Of a stretch of 64,000 nucleotides of DNA, positions 1-15,200 are shown piece after piece. The stretch is taken from positions 62,001 through 126,000 of the forward strand of contig JAUJYZ010000592.1 in assembly GCA_033675265.1 (NCBI GenBank). Direction: 5' to 3'. A program made the position numbers and the translations under genes. This stretch comes from Actinostola sp. cb2023 (Eukaryota; Cnidaria; Anthozoa; Actiniaria; Actinostolidae). Under the pieces are notes generated by a model. It had not been told where the DNA came from, ran no database searches, and saw nothing but the letters and a program-made list of their open reading frames with translations. Positions within the stretch are counted from its first letter, which is position 1. Each line of letters opens with the position of its first letter.

Positions 1-3
1 TAC

Positions 4-214
4 TTGCCAATCATGTTATTTGTGCCATGTACAGAGACGTAATCTTTACTGCAGACCGGATGGTCTTCGAGCTCAAAAAAGAGAAAATACAGCCGGATTA
101 TGTTATTTGGATGAACTTGGATCTTCCATGTACAAGTAGTGTTTGCATCATAAGTAGCAGGATAGAGAGGGGAGGTGAAGAAACCACGTGACGCCTTCCT
201 GGTCTCGTTGAATA
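4..214 (-). CDS. CUB domain, N-terminal part (cut by the window edge)
   Basis: The acceptor TGTTATTTCAG gives an exon that reads RGFFTSPLYPATYDANTTCT, WKIQVHPNNIIRLYFLFFEL and CSKDYVSVHG: the CUB motifs S-P-x-Y-P-x-x-Y ... C-x-W-x-I ... C-x-D-x-x-x-V. The exon may end at GGCAA with a GTA donor at bases 3-1, or continue beyond the window. The first CUB cysteine is supplied by the previous exon. Confidence 0.88.
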
Positions 215-3200
215 CTGAAATAACAGAAGTTTTACACATTAATGTGCAATAATCAGTAGCAAAGACAAAATCAACAATACCAAGCGCTCAACTTTACCTG
301 TGTGCTGTTCTGAGCGACAAAAACCATTCTTGACGTGGATGCTTTTTATTGCAATATACCCAGGCGTAATTCCGGTACGACCTTCAAATTGAAGCTATAA
401 TAGAAATAAGTATGGTAGGTCAGATATCTCAATGTATTTCAATTAGTGTTGTGCATTTTGAAGACGAGTGTTCGAGAGGCCAATCTAATTTTACAGAGTT
501 GTTGGTCAGTGTTGGGTGTTGCTGGACAACAATGTTGGGTGTTGCTGGACAACAATGTTGGGTGTTGCTGGACAACAATGTTGGGGGTTGCTGGACAACA
601 ATGTTGGGGGTTGCTGCATGGACAACAATGTTGGGTGTTGTTGGACAACAATGTTGGGTGTTGCTGGACAACAATGTTGGGTGTTGTTGGACAACAATGT
701 TGGGTGTTGCTGGACAACAATGTTGGGTGTTGTTGGACAACAATGTTGGGTGTTGCTGGACAACAATGTTGGGTGTTGCTGGACAACAATGTTGCTGGTG
801 TTGCTGGACAACAATGTTTGGTATTGCTGGTTGTGTTGCTGGACAACAATGTTGGGTGTGTTGGACAACAATGTTGGGTGTTGCTGGACAACAATGTTGG
901 GTGATGTTGGACAACAATGTTGGGTGTTGCTGGACAACAATGTTGGGGTGCTGAACAACAATGTTGGGTTGTTGGGTGTTGCTGGACAACAATGTTGGGG
1001 GTTGCTGGACAACAATGTGTTGCTGCATGGACAACAATGTTGGGTGTTGTTGGACAACAATGTTGGGTGTTGTTGGACAACAATGTTGGGTGTTGCTGGA
1101 CAACAATGTTGGGTGTTGTTGGACAACAATGTTGGGTGTTGCTGGACAACAATGTTGGGTGTTGCTGGACAACAATGTTGGGGGTTGCTGCATGGACAGC
1201 AATGTTGGGTATTGCTGGACAACAATGTTGGGTGTTGTTGGACAACAATGTTGGGTGTTGTTGGACAACAATGTTGGGGGTTGCTGGACAACAATGTTGG
1301 GGGTTGCTGCATGGACAACAATGTTGGGTGTTGTTGGACAACAATGTTGGGTGATTTATACCTTGAATTCAGACAAGCCAGAAATTGAAACCTTAGCATG
1401 CTTCCATATACTCGTCGTGCTGCTTTCATTAACGATCCAAGCAATTCGTGGTTGGTAATTATCCAGTTTTAGTAGTTGATAGAGTCGTAGTGTTTGTTTA
1501 TCAGGGCTATATATGATGTAGTTAAACCGTAAGCACATCTTAAGGTGACCAGATGTCTAGTGAAGAGCAGGCTTTCGTGAATGGAAGTAGTTGATGATGA
1601 CGTGTGACTCCTGGTTAGATTCAGTAAAATACGTGGTCCTACAACCCATCGAGAACGTTTTCAGGTGATTGAAAAATATTCTGTTTTACAATTTTATTTT
1701 TTCTTAAACATGTACTTTGGTTTTAGTTGTACTGCGCGCCGCTTCGCATCTCGCTCAATTCTCTCGCTCAACTCTTCCCAGTCCATCCCGGAATTTCTGC
1801 CACAGGAAACCCAATTTTAAGCGTACTCTATCAGACAATCAACAACCTATACATTGCTTACCTTCAACATCTTTACATGTAGCAGGACGCTTTATCTGTA
1901 GTTGACCAACATATGACTGACTTAACGCTGTCCAAGAAATGAGAGGACGGCCAAGAACTGAAGTGACTGTAATTCCACACCCAACGGATATCCATTTCAC
2001 ATCGTCGTGAGACAAAAACCGACTCCAGAAATTAAAATTATTGATATTTCCAACAAACTGGCCAACACCTTGGCCAATGGCTTGACTTTGTGATTTTGTT
2101 AGACCAATGAAAAGCTTACCATCGCCTAGTTAAAGAGTAATAATAAATTAATCAATTCAGTTAGAATATAGTATCATTTAAAGCAGCCATAATTCTAATT
2201 AAATTAGAATTACCTGGAATAATTTCATTTTTTGAGGAACTGAATTTGCCGCTGATGATTCTTTGGTCGATATTCAAGTATAGATATGCTTCTTCGCCAT
2301 CCCATCGTAGACAAATGTGGTGCCATTTACCGTCATTGTATTTCAAGGAGGTTTTGCCACTGGAAAAGGACGAGTAACAAGAAAGGTTAGTGGATTCTTT
2401 CAATGGTAAAAATCGCCATAAATGAATATACTGATACATACAATCACAAACCAACGCCTCAGCAGCCGTCCAACCTGAGCTGGTCAGCGGTCAACAACAA
2501 CAACAACTTTATTGTGCTCACTTAATTCCAATTTGAGGTCAATCACTTAATAGTATTCGTTCCCAGTCTCCCTCTTCTATATTTAACCGCAAGTATACAC
2601 CGAGAGAGAGGTTGAGTTCTACTTACGTTTTCGCTTTACTTGCAATCATTTGCAAATCTCTGTAATCTATCAATGCGATAGCCAATTCGGGTTTCATCCT
2701 TCCAGCTGCAGGGTACTGTGTCCGGTAAAGAAATGCCGTTCCTGCGTTGGCTTTATCACTAGTCTTCACCCACATACATATCGTAAATGATACCATATCT
2801 GGTATTCCTGTAGTGACTTTGATGGAACTAGAATGACCTTCAGGAAAGCTGATTTCGTAATCGTTGGACGAAGATTCTAATAATTTCAAACACAAATGTA
2901 TCAATTTCATGCAATACGCAACAAAAACACAGAGAATCTGAAGGAACCACTTCCGGTTCCTGTCTCAACCGATAAGCGACCTAGCCTGATTATCACTCAA
3001 ACGGCACGTGTCAAACGCTGGTCAGCGGTTGGCCCGTATTTGTACCTGCCGTCTGGCTACAAGTGACCGCGGGTGTGGTCTCAGTCAGCAACATCTCCAA
3101 TACAATGGACGAATACTATTTTGAAATAAATTGAGGGAAAGTATAAATACATAAATCTACCTGTGTTATTTTTCCAATGTGTGTCATTAATTGCATCGTC

Positions 3201-6200
3201 TACAGCGAGTTCCATCGTCTTCATTTCTTTAGCCTTTCCTCGTATCCAACTGTTACTTGATATATTATTCCATCCGCACCAGCCATCCTCAACACTATGG
3301 CATTCGTTCCTTACTAAATGAAACACCAATACATGTAAGTGGTAACACTTTCGCACCGATGATCGGTCTCCAAGAAAGGCCCCTCCACATGCAGTAGTAG
3401 TATATTATGGATGAAATGAACCCCCGGCTTTTTGCGCAACATTTAACGGGGCTCGAAAGATCTTCGGGAACCCAGGGGTATATTCTGTCGCTCGTCACGC
3501 TCCCAGAGAAATACTGAGAGCGAGTAACGAGCGACAGAATATACCCCTGGGTTCCCGAGGATGGGCTCAAAAGGCCTCAGTTGACTACAAAAAGTCTCTG
3601 TTGTTAATCGGTAATAAATTATTGAATACTTTTTTGAAATGAAAGAAGAAATTTGTCACTGAAAAATACCTTCACAAGTGCCACGTTTTTTATCTCTATC
3701 ATAATCTGAAGTAGTACCACACCAAAAGTACGAAGACCCTCGAATACAGCTGTAACGAGCTGTTCCATTGTATATGAAAGGAATGACGCAGCAGTCACCG
3801 TTCGTTGTCTGACGAATGGGACACAATGTCCGAGAAGGACCTATAATTTATTAAAATATAAATAACAAATAGCAACGGTTCTCCTTGTGGTGGAAAAACT
3901 GATAAGACTCGTTGTATACCACAGGTAGCCCAAGCAATTAAATTAATTAATGACAATGAGCATCATCTTGGACTCCTTAGCCCTGTGCATGGTGGGGAGG
4001 GACGGGGGCTAGTTTTCTTGTTCCCAAACCTCTACTCTGTTGCCGCATGGGGGGGGGGAGTGGTGGCCGGCGGCTGACAGGACACAGCTCGACGTGGCCG
4101 AGTCTTAGGCATATAAAGGCGCATTGTGCTGCCAACATACGACCCGTCTGATCACGGAGCACAGCTCAGATCGAGATATTGTTCGTTTTTACTGAGGGAG
4201 GAAACCCGGAGTACCCGGAGAAAAAAACGTGGGTTTCCTGTGGTAGCTAGTAGCTGATATACCGGTGACACTTACTATATATGACCTTCATGGCTGAAAA
4301 AGACAGTGGCTGATAGTACACCATCAGATCTCTCATACATCCCTGGAATGTTTGCTTTGTGTCTTTTCTGAATCCGATTTCGTAGAAGGCGTGGTTTGTG
4401 ACTTTGACTTTCAAACTTTTAACATTTTTCTTGACAACCTGTCGTTGATAATATTTCGCGTTGATGTAGAGTTTTGCAGTTCTTATTCTTGGGTCCCATA
4501 CAAATCCTATCATAGTCCATTCTTTAGTAGGCATAGGGCTGTAAAGACACAATAATTGAAACGGATTGGTTATCAGTATAATGCTCGGGTTACCTGTGGT
4601 ACTGCTTAGCACAGGGAACCCATATTATAATTACAGGATTCTGGATATTCCCATGTCAAAGAATAGGCCATTTCCTAGTTCCTTTTAACGAGTCTACGTA
4701 TAAATGCAAATAATGTTTCCTTTTTCATGTAAATAAAACTAATTTTCATATGAAAGGTTTCGCACGTAGACTCGTTTTGAAACAGAGATAAACTAGGAAC
4801 TCGGAAATGGACTATTGCGCCCGTTGTCTGACATGACAGCAGGCATGATTCTATGGCTTCAGTAATATAATTTGAAGGCAATGTAGTTTGTACTTACTGG
4901 CATACGTTTACTATTTGAAATACAGAACTGCCTCGTAGTTCCCCACAAACCTTCCCAAAGAAAACAAAAATACGAAATTGAAACGGCGATGACCAGTCAG
5001 AGTATATGTGATTCATTCGTTCATTATCTCGTACGTTGACCCAGCAAATAATTGAAAAACTCCTGTAGCTGAAATCAAGCGCGGGACTTTCCAAGTAAAC
5101 GTTTTGGCCATTAAAATAAGTGACGAGGTGCCCACTGTCTCGGTGGTATGACGTGGTACCAAAGGTTCTGTTTTCCAGGAAAGAAGAAAGAGTTTTCACA
5201 ATTTGATCACTGATACTAGTATTGACAACACCCCACCCCCTCTCAGGAGGAGTTGGTTGGCAAAATTGTGTGGTATAACCCACCCACCCTTGTATGACAA
5301 TAAAACATTTTTTACTCGCCCTATCAGTTTAGTCAGTAGTGTTACGTATGCCCCGCCACATAAACTTGCCCGATGAATTCACACCTCCCTCCTATATACA
5401 ACGCTTCCCGCCAACCCCCCTACCCTATACAATCCCCTATACAACGCTTCCCCAACCCCCCTACCCTATGCCACCCCCTATACAACGCTACACCAACCAC
5501 CCTCTATTCAACGCTTCCCCAACCCCCCTACCCTATACAACCCCTATACAACGCTTCCCCAACCACCCTGCCCTATACAACCCCCTATACAACGCTTCGC
5601 CAACCCCTCTACCCTATACACCCCCTATACAACGCTTCACCAACCACCCTCTATTCAACGCTTCCCCAACCCCCCTACCCTATACAACCCCTATACAACG
5701 CTTCCCCAACCACCCTGCCCTATACAACCCCCTATACAACGCTTCGCCAACCCCTCTACCCTATACACCCCCTATACAACGCTTCACCAACCACCCTCTA
5801 TTCAACGCTTCCCCAACCCCCCTACCCTATACAACCCCTATACAACGCTTCCCCAACCACCCTGCCCTATACAACCCCCTATACAACGCTTCACCAACCC
5901 CCCTACCCTATACACACCCCCTATACAACGCTTCCCCAACCACCCTGCCCTATACAACCCCCTATACAACGCTTCCCCAACCACCCTGCCCTATACAACC
6001 CCCTATACAACACTTCACCAACCCCTCTACCCTATACACCCCCTATACAACGCTTCACCAACCACCCTCTATTCAACGCTTCCCCAACCCCCCTACCCTA
6101 TACAACCCCTATACAACGCTTCACCAACCCCCTACCCTATACACCCCCTATACAACGCTTCACCAACCACCCTACCCTATACAACCCCCTATACAACGCT

Positions 6201-9200
6201 TCACCAACCCCCCTACCCTATACACCCCCTATACAACGCTTCACCAATCACCCTACCCTATACAACCCCCTATACAACGCTTCACCAACCACCCTACCCT
6301 ATACAACCCCCTATACAACGCTTCCCCAACCACCCTGCCCTATACAACCCCCTATACAACGCTTCACCAACCCCCCTACCCTATACACCCCCTATACAAC
6401 GCTTCCCCAACCACCCTGCCCTATACAACCCCCTATACAACGCTATACCAACCACCCTCTATTCAACGCTTCCCCAACCCCCCTACCCTATACAATCCCC
6501 TATACGTACAACGCTTCCCCAACCACCCTGCCCTATACAACCCCCCTATACAACGCTTTACCAACCCCCCTATCCTATACCACCCCCTGTACAACGCTAC
6601 ACCAACCACCCTCTATTCAACGCTTCCCCAACCCCCCTAACATATACAATCCCCTATACAACGCTTCCCCAACCACCCTACCCTATACAACCCCCTATAC
6701 AACGCTACACCAACCCCCCTACCATATACAACCCCCTATACAACGCTTCACCAACCCCCCTACCCTATATAACCCCCTATACAATGCTACACCAACCACC
6801 CTCTATTCAACGCTACACCAACCACCCTACCATATACCACCCCCTATACAACGCTACACACAACCACCCTACCCTATACAACCCCTATACAACGCTACAC
6901 CAACCACCCTGCCCTATACAATCCCCTATACAACGCTTCCCCAACCCCCCTACCCTATGCCACCCCCTATACAACGCTACACCAACCACCCTCTATTCAA
7001 CGCTTCCCCAACCCCCCTACCCTATACAACATCTATACAACGCTTCCCCAACCACCCTGCCCTATACAACCCCCTATACAACGCTTCGCCAACCCCTCTA
7101 CCCTATACACCCCCTATACAACGCTACACCAACCACCCTCTATTCAACGCTTCCCCAACCCCCCTACCCTATACAACCCCTATACAACGCTTCCCCAACC
7201 ACCCTGCCCTATACAACCCCCTATACAACGCTTCGCCAACCCCTCTACCCTATACACCCCCTATACAACGCTTCACCAACCACCCTCTATTCAACGCTTC
7301 CCCAACCCCCCTACCCTATACAACCCCTATACAACGCTTTCCCCAACCACCCTGCCCTATACAACCCCCTATACAACGCTTCGCCAACCCCTCTACCCTA
7401 TACACCCCCTATACAACGCTTCACCAACCACCCTCTATTCAACGCTTCCCCAACCCCCCTACCCTATACAACCCCTATACAACGCTTCCCAAACCACCCT
7501 GCCCTATACTACCCCCTATACAACGCTTCGCCAACCCCTCTACCCTATACACCCCCTATACAACGCTTCACCAACCACCCTCTATTCAACGCTTCCCCAA
7601 CCCCCCTAACCTATACAACCCCTATACAACGCTTCCCCAACCACCCTGCCCTATACAACCCCCTATACAACGCTTCACCAAACCCCCTACCCTATACACC
7701 CCCTATACAACGCTTCCCCAACCACCCTGCCCTATACAACCCCCTATACAACGCTTCCCCAACCACCCTGCCCTATACAACCCCCTATACAACGCTTCAC
7801 CAACCCCTCTACCCTATACACCCCCTATACAACGCTTCACCAACCACCCTCTATTCAACGCTTCCCCAACCCCCATACCCTATACAACCCCTATACAACG
7901 CTTCACCAACCCCCCTACCCTATACAACCCCCTATACAACGCTTCACCAACCCCCCTACCCTATACACCCCCTATACAACGCTTCACCAATCACCCTACC
8001 CTATACAACCCCCTATACAACGCTTCACCAACCACCCTACCCTATACAACCCCCTATACAACGCTTCCCCAACCACCCTGCCCTATACAACCCCCTATAC
8101 AACGCTTCACCAACCCCCCTACCCTATACACCCCCTATACAACGCTTCCCCAACCACCCTGCCCTATACAACCCCCTATACAACGCTTCACCAACCCCCC
8201 TACCCTATACCACCCCCTGTACAACGCTACACCAACCACCCTCTATTCAAACGCTTCCCCAACCCCCCTAACATATACAATCCCCTATACAACGCTTCCC
8301 CAACCACCCTACTCTATATAACCCCCTATACAACGCTACACCAACCCCCCTACCATATACAACCCCCTATACAACGCTTCACCAACCCCCCTACCCTATA
8401 TAACCCCCTATACAATGCTACACCAACCACCCTCTATTCAACGCTACACCAACCACCCTACCATATACCACCCCCTATACAACGCTACACCAACCACCCT
8501 ACCCTATACAACCCCTATACAACGCTACACCAACCACCCTGCCCTATACAATCCCCTATACAACGCTACACCAACCACCCTACCCTATACAACCCCTATA
8601 CAACGCTACACCAACCACCCTATCCTATACCACCCCCTGTACAACGCTACACCAACCACCCTCTATTCAACGCTTCCCCAACCCCCCTACCCTATACAAT
8701 CCCCTATACAACGCTTCCCCAACCACCCTCCCCTATACAACCCCCTATACAACGCTTCACCAACCCCCCTACCCTATACCACCCCCTGTACAACGCTACA
8801 CCAACCACCCTCTATTCAACGCTTTCCCAACCCCCCTACCATATACAATCCCCTATACAACGCTTCCCCAACCACCCTACCCTATACAACCCCCTATACA
8901 ACGCTACACCAACCCCCCTACCATATACAACCCCCTATACAACGCTACACCAACCCCCCTACCCTATACACCCCCTATACAACGCTTCACCAACCCCCTA
9001 CCCTATACAACCCCCTATACAACGCTACACCAACCACCCTACCCTATACCACCCCCTGTACAACGCTACACCAACCACCCTCTATTCAACGCTTCCCCAA
9101 CCCCCCTACCCTATACAATCCCCTATACAACGCTTCCCCAACCACCCTGCCCTATACAACCCCCTATACAACGCTTCACCAACCCCCCTACCCTATACCA

Positions 9201-12200
9201 CCCCCTGTACAACGCTACACCAACCACCCTCTATTCAACGCTTCCCCAACCCCCCTACCATATACAATCCCCTATACAACGCTTCCCCAACCACCCTACC
9301 CTATACAACCCCCTATACAACGCTACACCAACCCCCCTACCATATACAACCCCCTATACAACGCTTCACCAACCCCCCTACCCTATACACCCCCTATACA
9401 ACGCTTCACCAACCCCCTACCCTATACAACCCCCTATACAACGCTACACCAACCACCCTACCCTATACCACCCCCTGTACAACGCTACACCAACCACCCT
9501 CTATTCAACGCTTCCCCAACCCCCCTACCATATACAATCCCCTATACAACGCTTCCCCAACCACCCTACCCTATACAACCCCCTATACAACGCTACACCA
9601 ACCACCCTACCCTATACAACCCCCTATACAACGCTACACCAACCCCCCTACCATATACAACCCCCTATACAACGCTACACCAACCCCCCTACCCTATACA
9701 CCCCCTATACAACGCTTCACCAACCCCCTACCCTATACAACCCCCTATACAACGCTACACCAACCCCCCTACCATATACCACCCCCTATACAACGCTACA
9801 CCAACCCCCCTACCCTATACACCCCCTATACAACGCTTCACCAACCCCCTACCCTATACAACCCCCTATACAACGCTACACCAACCACTCTATCCTATAC
9901 CACCCCCTGTACAACGCTACACCAACCACCCTCTATTCAACGCTTCCCCAACCCCCCTACCCTATACAATCCCCTATACAACGCTTCCCCAACCACCCTA
10001 CCCTATACAACCCCCTATACAACGCTTCACCAACCCCCCTACCCTATACACCCCCTATACAACGCTTCACCAACCCCCTACCCTATACAACCCCCTATAC
10101 AACGCTACACCAACCACCCTACCCTATACCACCCCCTGTACAACGCTACACCAACCACCCTCTATTCAACGCTTCCCCAACCCCCCTACCCTATACAATC
10201 CCCTATACAACGCTTCCCCAACCACCCTGCCCTATACAACCCCCTATACAACGCTTCACCAACCCCCCTACCCTATACCACCCCCTGTACAACGCTACAC
10301 CAACCACCCTCTATTCAACGCTTCCCCAACCCCCCTACCATATACAATCCCCTATACAACGCTTCCCCAACCACCCTACCCTATACAACCCCCTATACAA
10401 CGCTACACCAACCCCCCTACCATATACAACCCCCTATACAACGCTTCACCAACCCCCCTGCCCTATATAACCCCCTATACAACGCTACACCAACCACCCT
10501 CTATTCAACGCTACACCAACCACCCTACCATATACCACCCCCTATACAACGCTACACCAACCACCCTACCCTATACAACCCCTATACAACGCTACACCAA
10601 CCACCTTACCCTATACAACCCCTATACAACGCTACACCAACCACCCTACCCTATACCACCCCCTGTACAACGCTACACCAACCACCCTCTATTCAACGCT
10701 TCCCCAACCCCCCTACCCTATACAATCCCCTATACAACGCTTCCCCAACCACCCTACCCTATACAACCCCCTGTACAACGCTACACCAACCCCCCTACCA
10801 TATACAACCCCCTATACAACGCTTCACCAACCCCCCTACCCTATATAACCCCCTATACAACGCTACACCAACCACCCTCTATTCAACGCTACACCAACCA
10901 CCCTACCATATACCACCCCCTATACAACGCTACACCAACCACCCTCTATTCAACGCTACACCAACCACCCTACCATATACCACCCCCTATACAATGCTAC
11001 ACCAACCACCCTACCCTATACAACCCCTATACACGCTACACCAACCACCCTACCCTATACAATCCCCTATACAACGCTACACCAACCACCCTACCCTATA
11101 CAACCCCTATACAACGCTACACCAACCACCCTACCATATACCACCCCCTATACAACGCTACACCAACCACCCTACCCTATACAACCCCTATACAACGCTT
11201 CACCAACCACCCACCTATACAATCCCCTATACAAATCCCCTACACAACGCTATACAACGCTACACCAACCACCCTACCCTATACAACCCCTATACAACGC
11301 TACACCAACCACCCTACCATATACAACCCCTATACAACGCTACACAACCCCCCTACCATATACCACCCCTATACAACGCTTCACCAACCACCCTACCCTA
11401 TACAACCCCTATACAACGCTACACCAACCAACCTCTATTCAACGCTACACCAACCACCCTACCCTATACAACCCCCTATTCAACGCTTCCCCAACCCCCC
11501 TACCCTATACCACCCCCAATACAACGCTTTCACCAACCCCCCTACCCTATACAACAACCCCTATACAACGCTTCACCAACCACCCTACCCTATACAACCC
11601 CCTATACAACGCTACACCAACCCCCCTACCATATACAACCCCCTATACAACGCTACACCAACCCCCCTACCCTATACAACCCCTATACAACGCTTCACCA
11701 ACCCCCCTACCCTATACAACCCCCTATACAACGCTACACCAACCCCCCTACCATATACCACCCCCTATACAACGCTACACCAACACCCCCCCTACCCTAT
11801 ACACCCCCTATACAACGCTTCACCAACCCCCTACCCTATACAACCCCCTATACAACGCTACACCAACCCCCCCTACCCTATACCACCCCCTATACAACGC
11901 TACACCAACCCCCCTACCCTATACAACCCGCTATACAACCCAACCCCCCTACCCTATACAACCCCCTATACGCTACACAACCACCCTTCCCCTATACCAC
12001 CCCCTGTACTACCCTATACAACCCCCTCTATTCAACGCTACACCAACCCCCCTACCATATACAATCCCCTATACAACGCTCCCAACCACCAACCCCCCTA
12101 CCCTATATAACCCCCTATACAACGCTACACCAACCCCCCTACCATATACACCCCCCTATACAACGCTTACACCAACCCCCCTACCATATATAACCCCCTA

Positions 12201-15200
12201 TACAACGCTACACCAACCACCCTCTATTCAACGCTACACCAACCACCCTACCATATACACCCCCTATACAACGCTACACCAACCCCCTACCCTATACACC
12301 CCCTATACAACGCTTCACCAACCCCCTACCCTATACAACCCCCTATACAACGCTACACCAACCCCCCTACCATATACCACCCCCTATACAACGCTTCACC
12401 AACCCCCTACCCTATACAACCCCTATACAACGCTTCACCAACCCCCCTACCCTAGACAATCTCCTAAACAACGCTTCGCCAACCCCCCTACCCTATACAA
12501 CCCCTATACAACGCTTCACCAACCCCCCTACCCTATACAACCCCTATACAACGCTTCCCCAACCACCCTACCCTATACAACCCCTATACAACGCTTCACC
12601 AACCCCCCTACCTTATAGAACCCTCTATTCAACGCTTCACCAACCCCCCTACCCTATACAAACCCTATACAACACTTCACCAACCCCCCTAGCCTATACA
12701 ATCCCCTATACAACGCTTCACCAACCACCCTACCCTATACAACCCCTATACAACGCTTCACCAACCCCCCTACCCTATACAACCCCTATACAACGCTTCA
12801 CCAACCCCCCTACCCTATACAACCCCTATACAACGCTTCCCCAACCCCCCTACCCTATACAATTCCTATACAACGCTTCACCAACCCCCTACCCTATACA
12901 ACCCCTATACAACGCTTCACCAACCCCCCTACCCTATACAACCCCAATACAACGCTTCACCAACCCCCCTACCCTATACAACCCCTATACAACGCTTCAC
13001 CAACCCCCTTACCCTATACAACCCTCTATTCAACGCTTCACCAACCCCCCTAGCCTATACAACCCCAATACACGCTTCACCAACCCCCCTACCCTATACA
13101 AACCCTATACAACGCTTCACCAACCCCCCTACCTTATAGAACCCCCTATACAACGCTTCACCAACCCCCCTACCCTATACAACCCCTATACAACGCTTCA
13201 CCAACCCCCCTACCCTATACAACCCCTATACAACGCTTCACCAACCCCCCTACCTTATAGAACCCCCTATACAACGCTTCACCAACCCCCCTACCCTATA
13301 CAACCCCTATACAACGCTGCACCAACCCCCCTACCCTATACACCCCCTATACAACGCTTCCCCAACCCCCCTACCTTATAGAACCCCCTATACAACGCTT
13401 CACCAACCCCCCTACCTTATAGAACCCCCTATACAACGCTTCACCAACTCCCCTACCCTATACAACCCCCTATACAACGCTTCACCAACTCCCCTACCCT
13501 ATACAACCCCTATACAACGCTTCCCAAAACGACATGCAGTAATTGGCTAACGCTGTTGCAGTGATTCCGCCATCATGATAGATCATACCAGGAGCCATAC
13601 CTTAATTCGCTATCTGATCCATCGAGTTTCCAGTGTTTTTTAGGTGCGTATAATTGCCTAACCGTCTCTCCTGAAGTTAACATGGACAAACATTCTGATT
13701 CAGTAATTAATGACAAATCTAAAATAAAAATATTACCCATGCCCTCATTTTGGTATTGTCCTGAAGGCTTCAATAACATATTGTCTAGTTCTTTTTCTTA
13801 TTGTAAAGCGCATCGAGGTTTACTCTATTATTATTATTATATGTTTTTTAAACAGCAGTGTCAAGTTTACCTGGTCGTGGAATTTGACTGCAGGATTCTG
13901 GGCTAAACGTGACGTCATCAAGGACAAACTTCGAACCAAATGATGCTTTTCGTCCTTCTATTATCACCTGAAAATACCAAGTGAGCCTGTATTAAACTGA
14001 ATACCGACCATCTGAACTGAAGAAGATATCCAAAAAATACTCAGTCAGCTTAGCTACTGGAAAAAACGAGCGCTTTTCAAACCCTGGAAATTTATAGGCC
14101 TTCCCAGAGTTACCCATAATTCTTTACGATTCCGCACGCACAAGCGAGGTCAGGGGATAAAGATATTTAGAATTGATCGTTTATTGAGGAAAATATGACT
14201 ACTGTAACTAATCAAGAACAGAAAAAAACAGTTTTCTTTGCTTGAGCCAGTTTGTGTCTATCTTTATCATTCTTCTTATTCTCTACTTTCTCATAGCACA
14301 TAATGGTTTGCGCCTTGAGGGGTAATACAAAAGAAAATGGTGTTGCATAATTGCATGGTTGACAGAAAGCTCCCATTTTCTTTTGTATTACCCCTCCAAG
14401 GCGCAAAGCATTATGTGTTATGAGAAAGTAGCGAATTTCTTAATATTTTCGATCTATTTTGTACCCGGCTGACCTCGCTTGCGCGAGGAATTCTGGGAAA
14501 CTACGAAAAGGTGCATTGGAAATTTTTCATTTCCAAGGTTTGAAGAGCACGCTTCCTAATAACTCCATTTTGTTCTCCGCGCTCAGTTTCGTTTCAGTTC
14601 AATTAACGGTTTCCTACTATGTGGCACAGGTATCCCAAGAAAGAGTTTTCACATCGAACTGTAACCTACCCTGAAGTCCTTGTGGTAGGTAAGGGGTAGT
14701 TGTACATATTGCCAAGTCGTTATTTCTGTTGAACTTCTCCATAAAAGTTCCTTGATATTGTTAGCTACAAGGTGAACGTTGATTTCACTACCGTAAGCTC
14801 TTCCATTAGAAAGGAAATACCAAAGTCTGACGCACTTCAGATTGCGTTCAGAGGTAATCAAGGGACTGGTGATGCTCTCTACTGATGTACTCAGAGGCGA
14901 TATGTACATATATCCACCTGGAATAACAATACGATTAGTACAGGAGAACAATACTATGATGATGCTCTCTACTGATGTACTCAGAGGCGATATGTACATA
15001 TATCCACCTGGAATAACAATACGATTAATACAGGAAAGCAATACTCTAGAAGTGTGAAGTGTTGAAAGTGACGTCACAAATTCGGTTCCAGTCTACTTCT
15101 GTCAATGTATGAATTTATGTGAATGAATGAATGAATGAATTTACTCTACAATTTTCATACAAGGTGACATATATAATGACCTCTAACACATGAACACAGA

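Noticed and set aside
412..1458. Several overlapping frames on both strands in the 23-bp repeat
   Set aside because: Simple consequence of a stop-free tandem unit; no independent coding evidence.
5373..12193. Open frames of about 400, 430, 500, 980 and 1,230 codons rich in Pro, Thr and Tyr
   Set aside because: They are translations of the 40-42-bp satellite, overlap each other in different frames, have no splice or start context and lie in an intron of the minus-strand gene.
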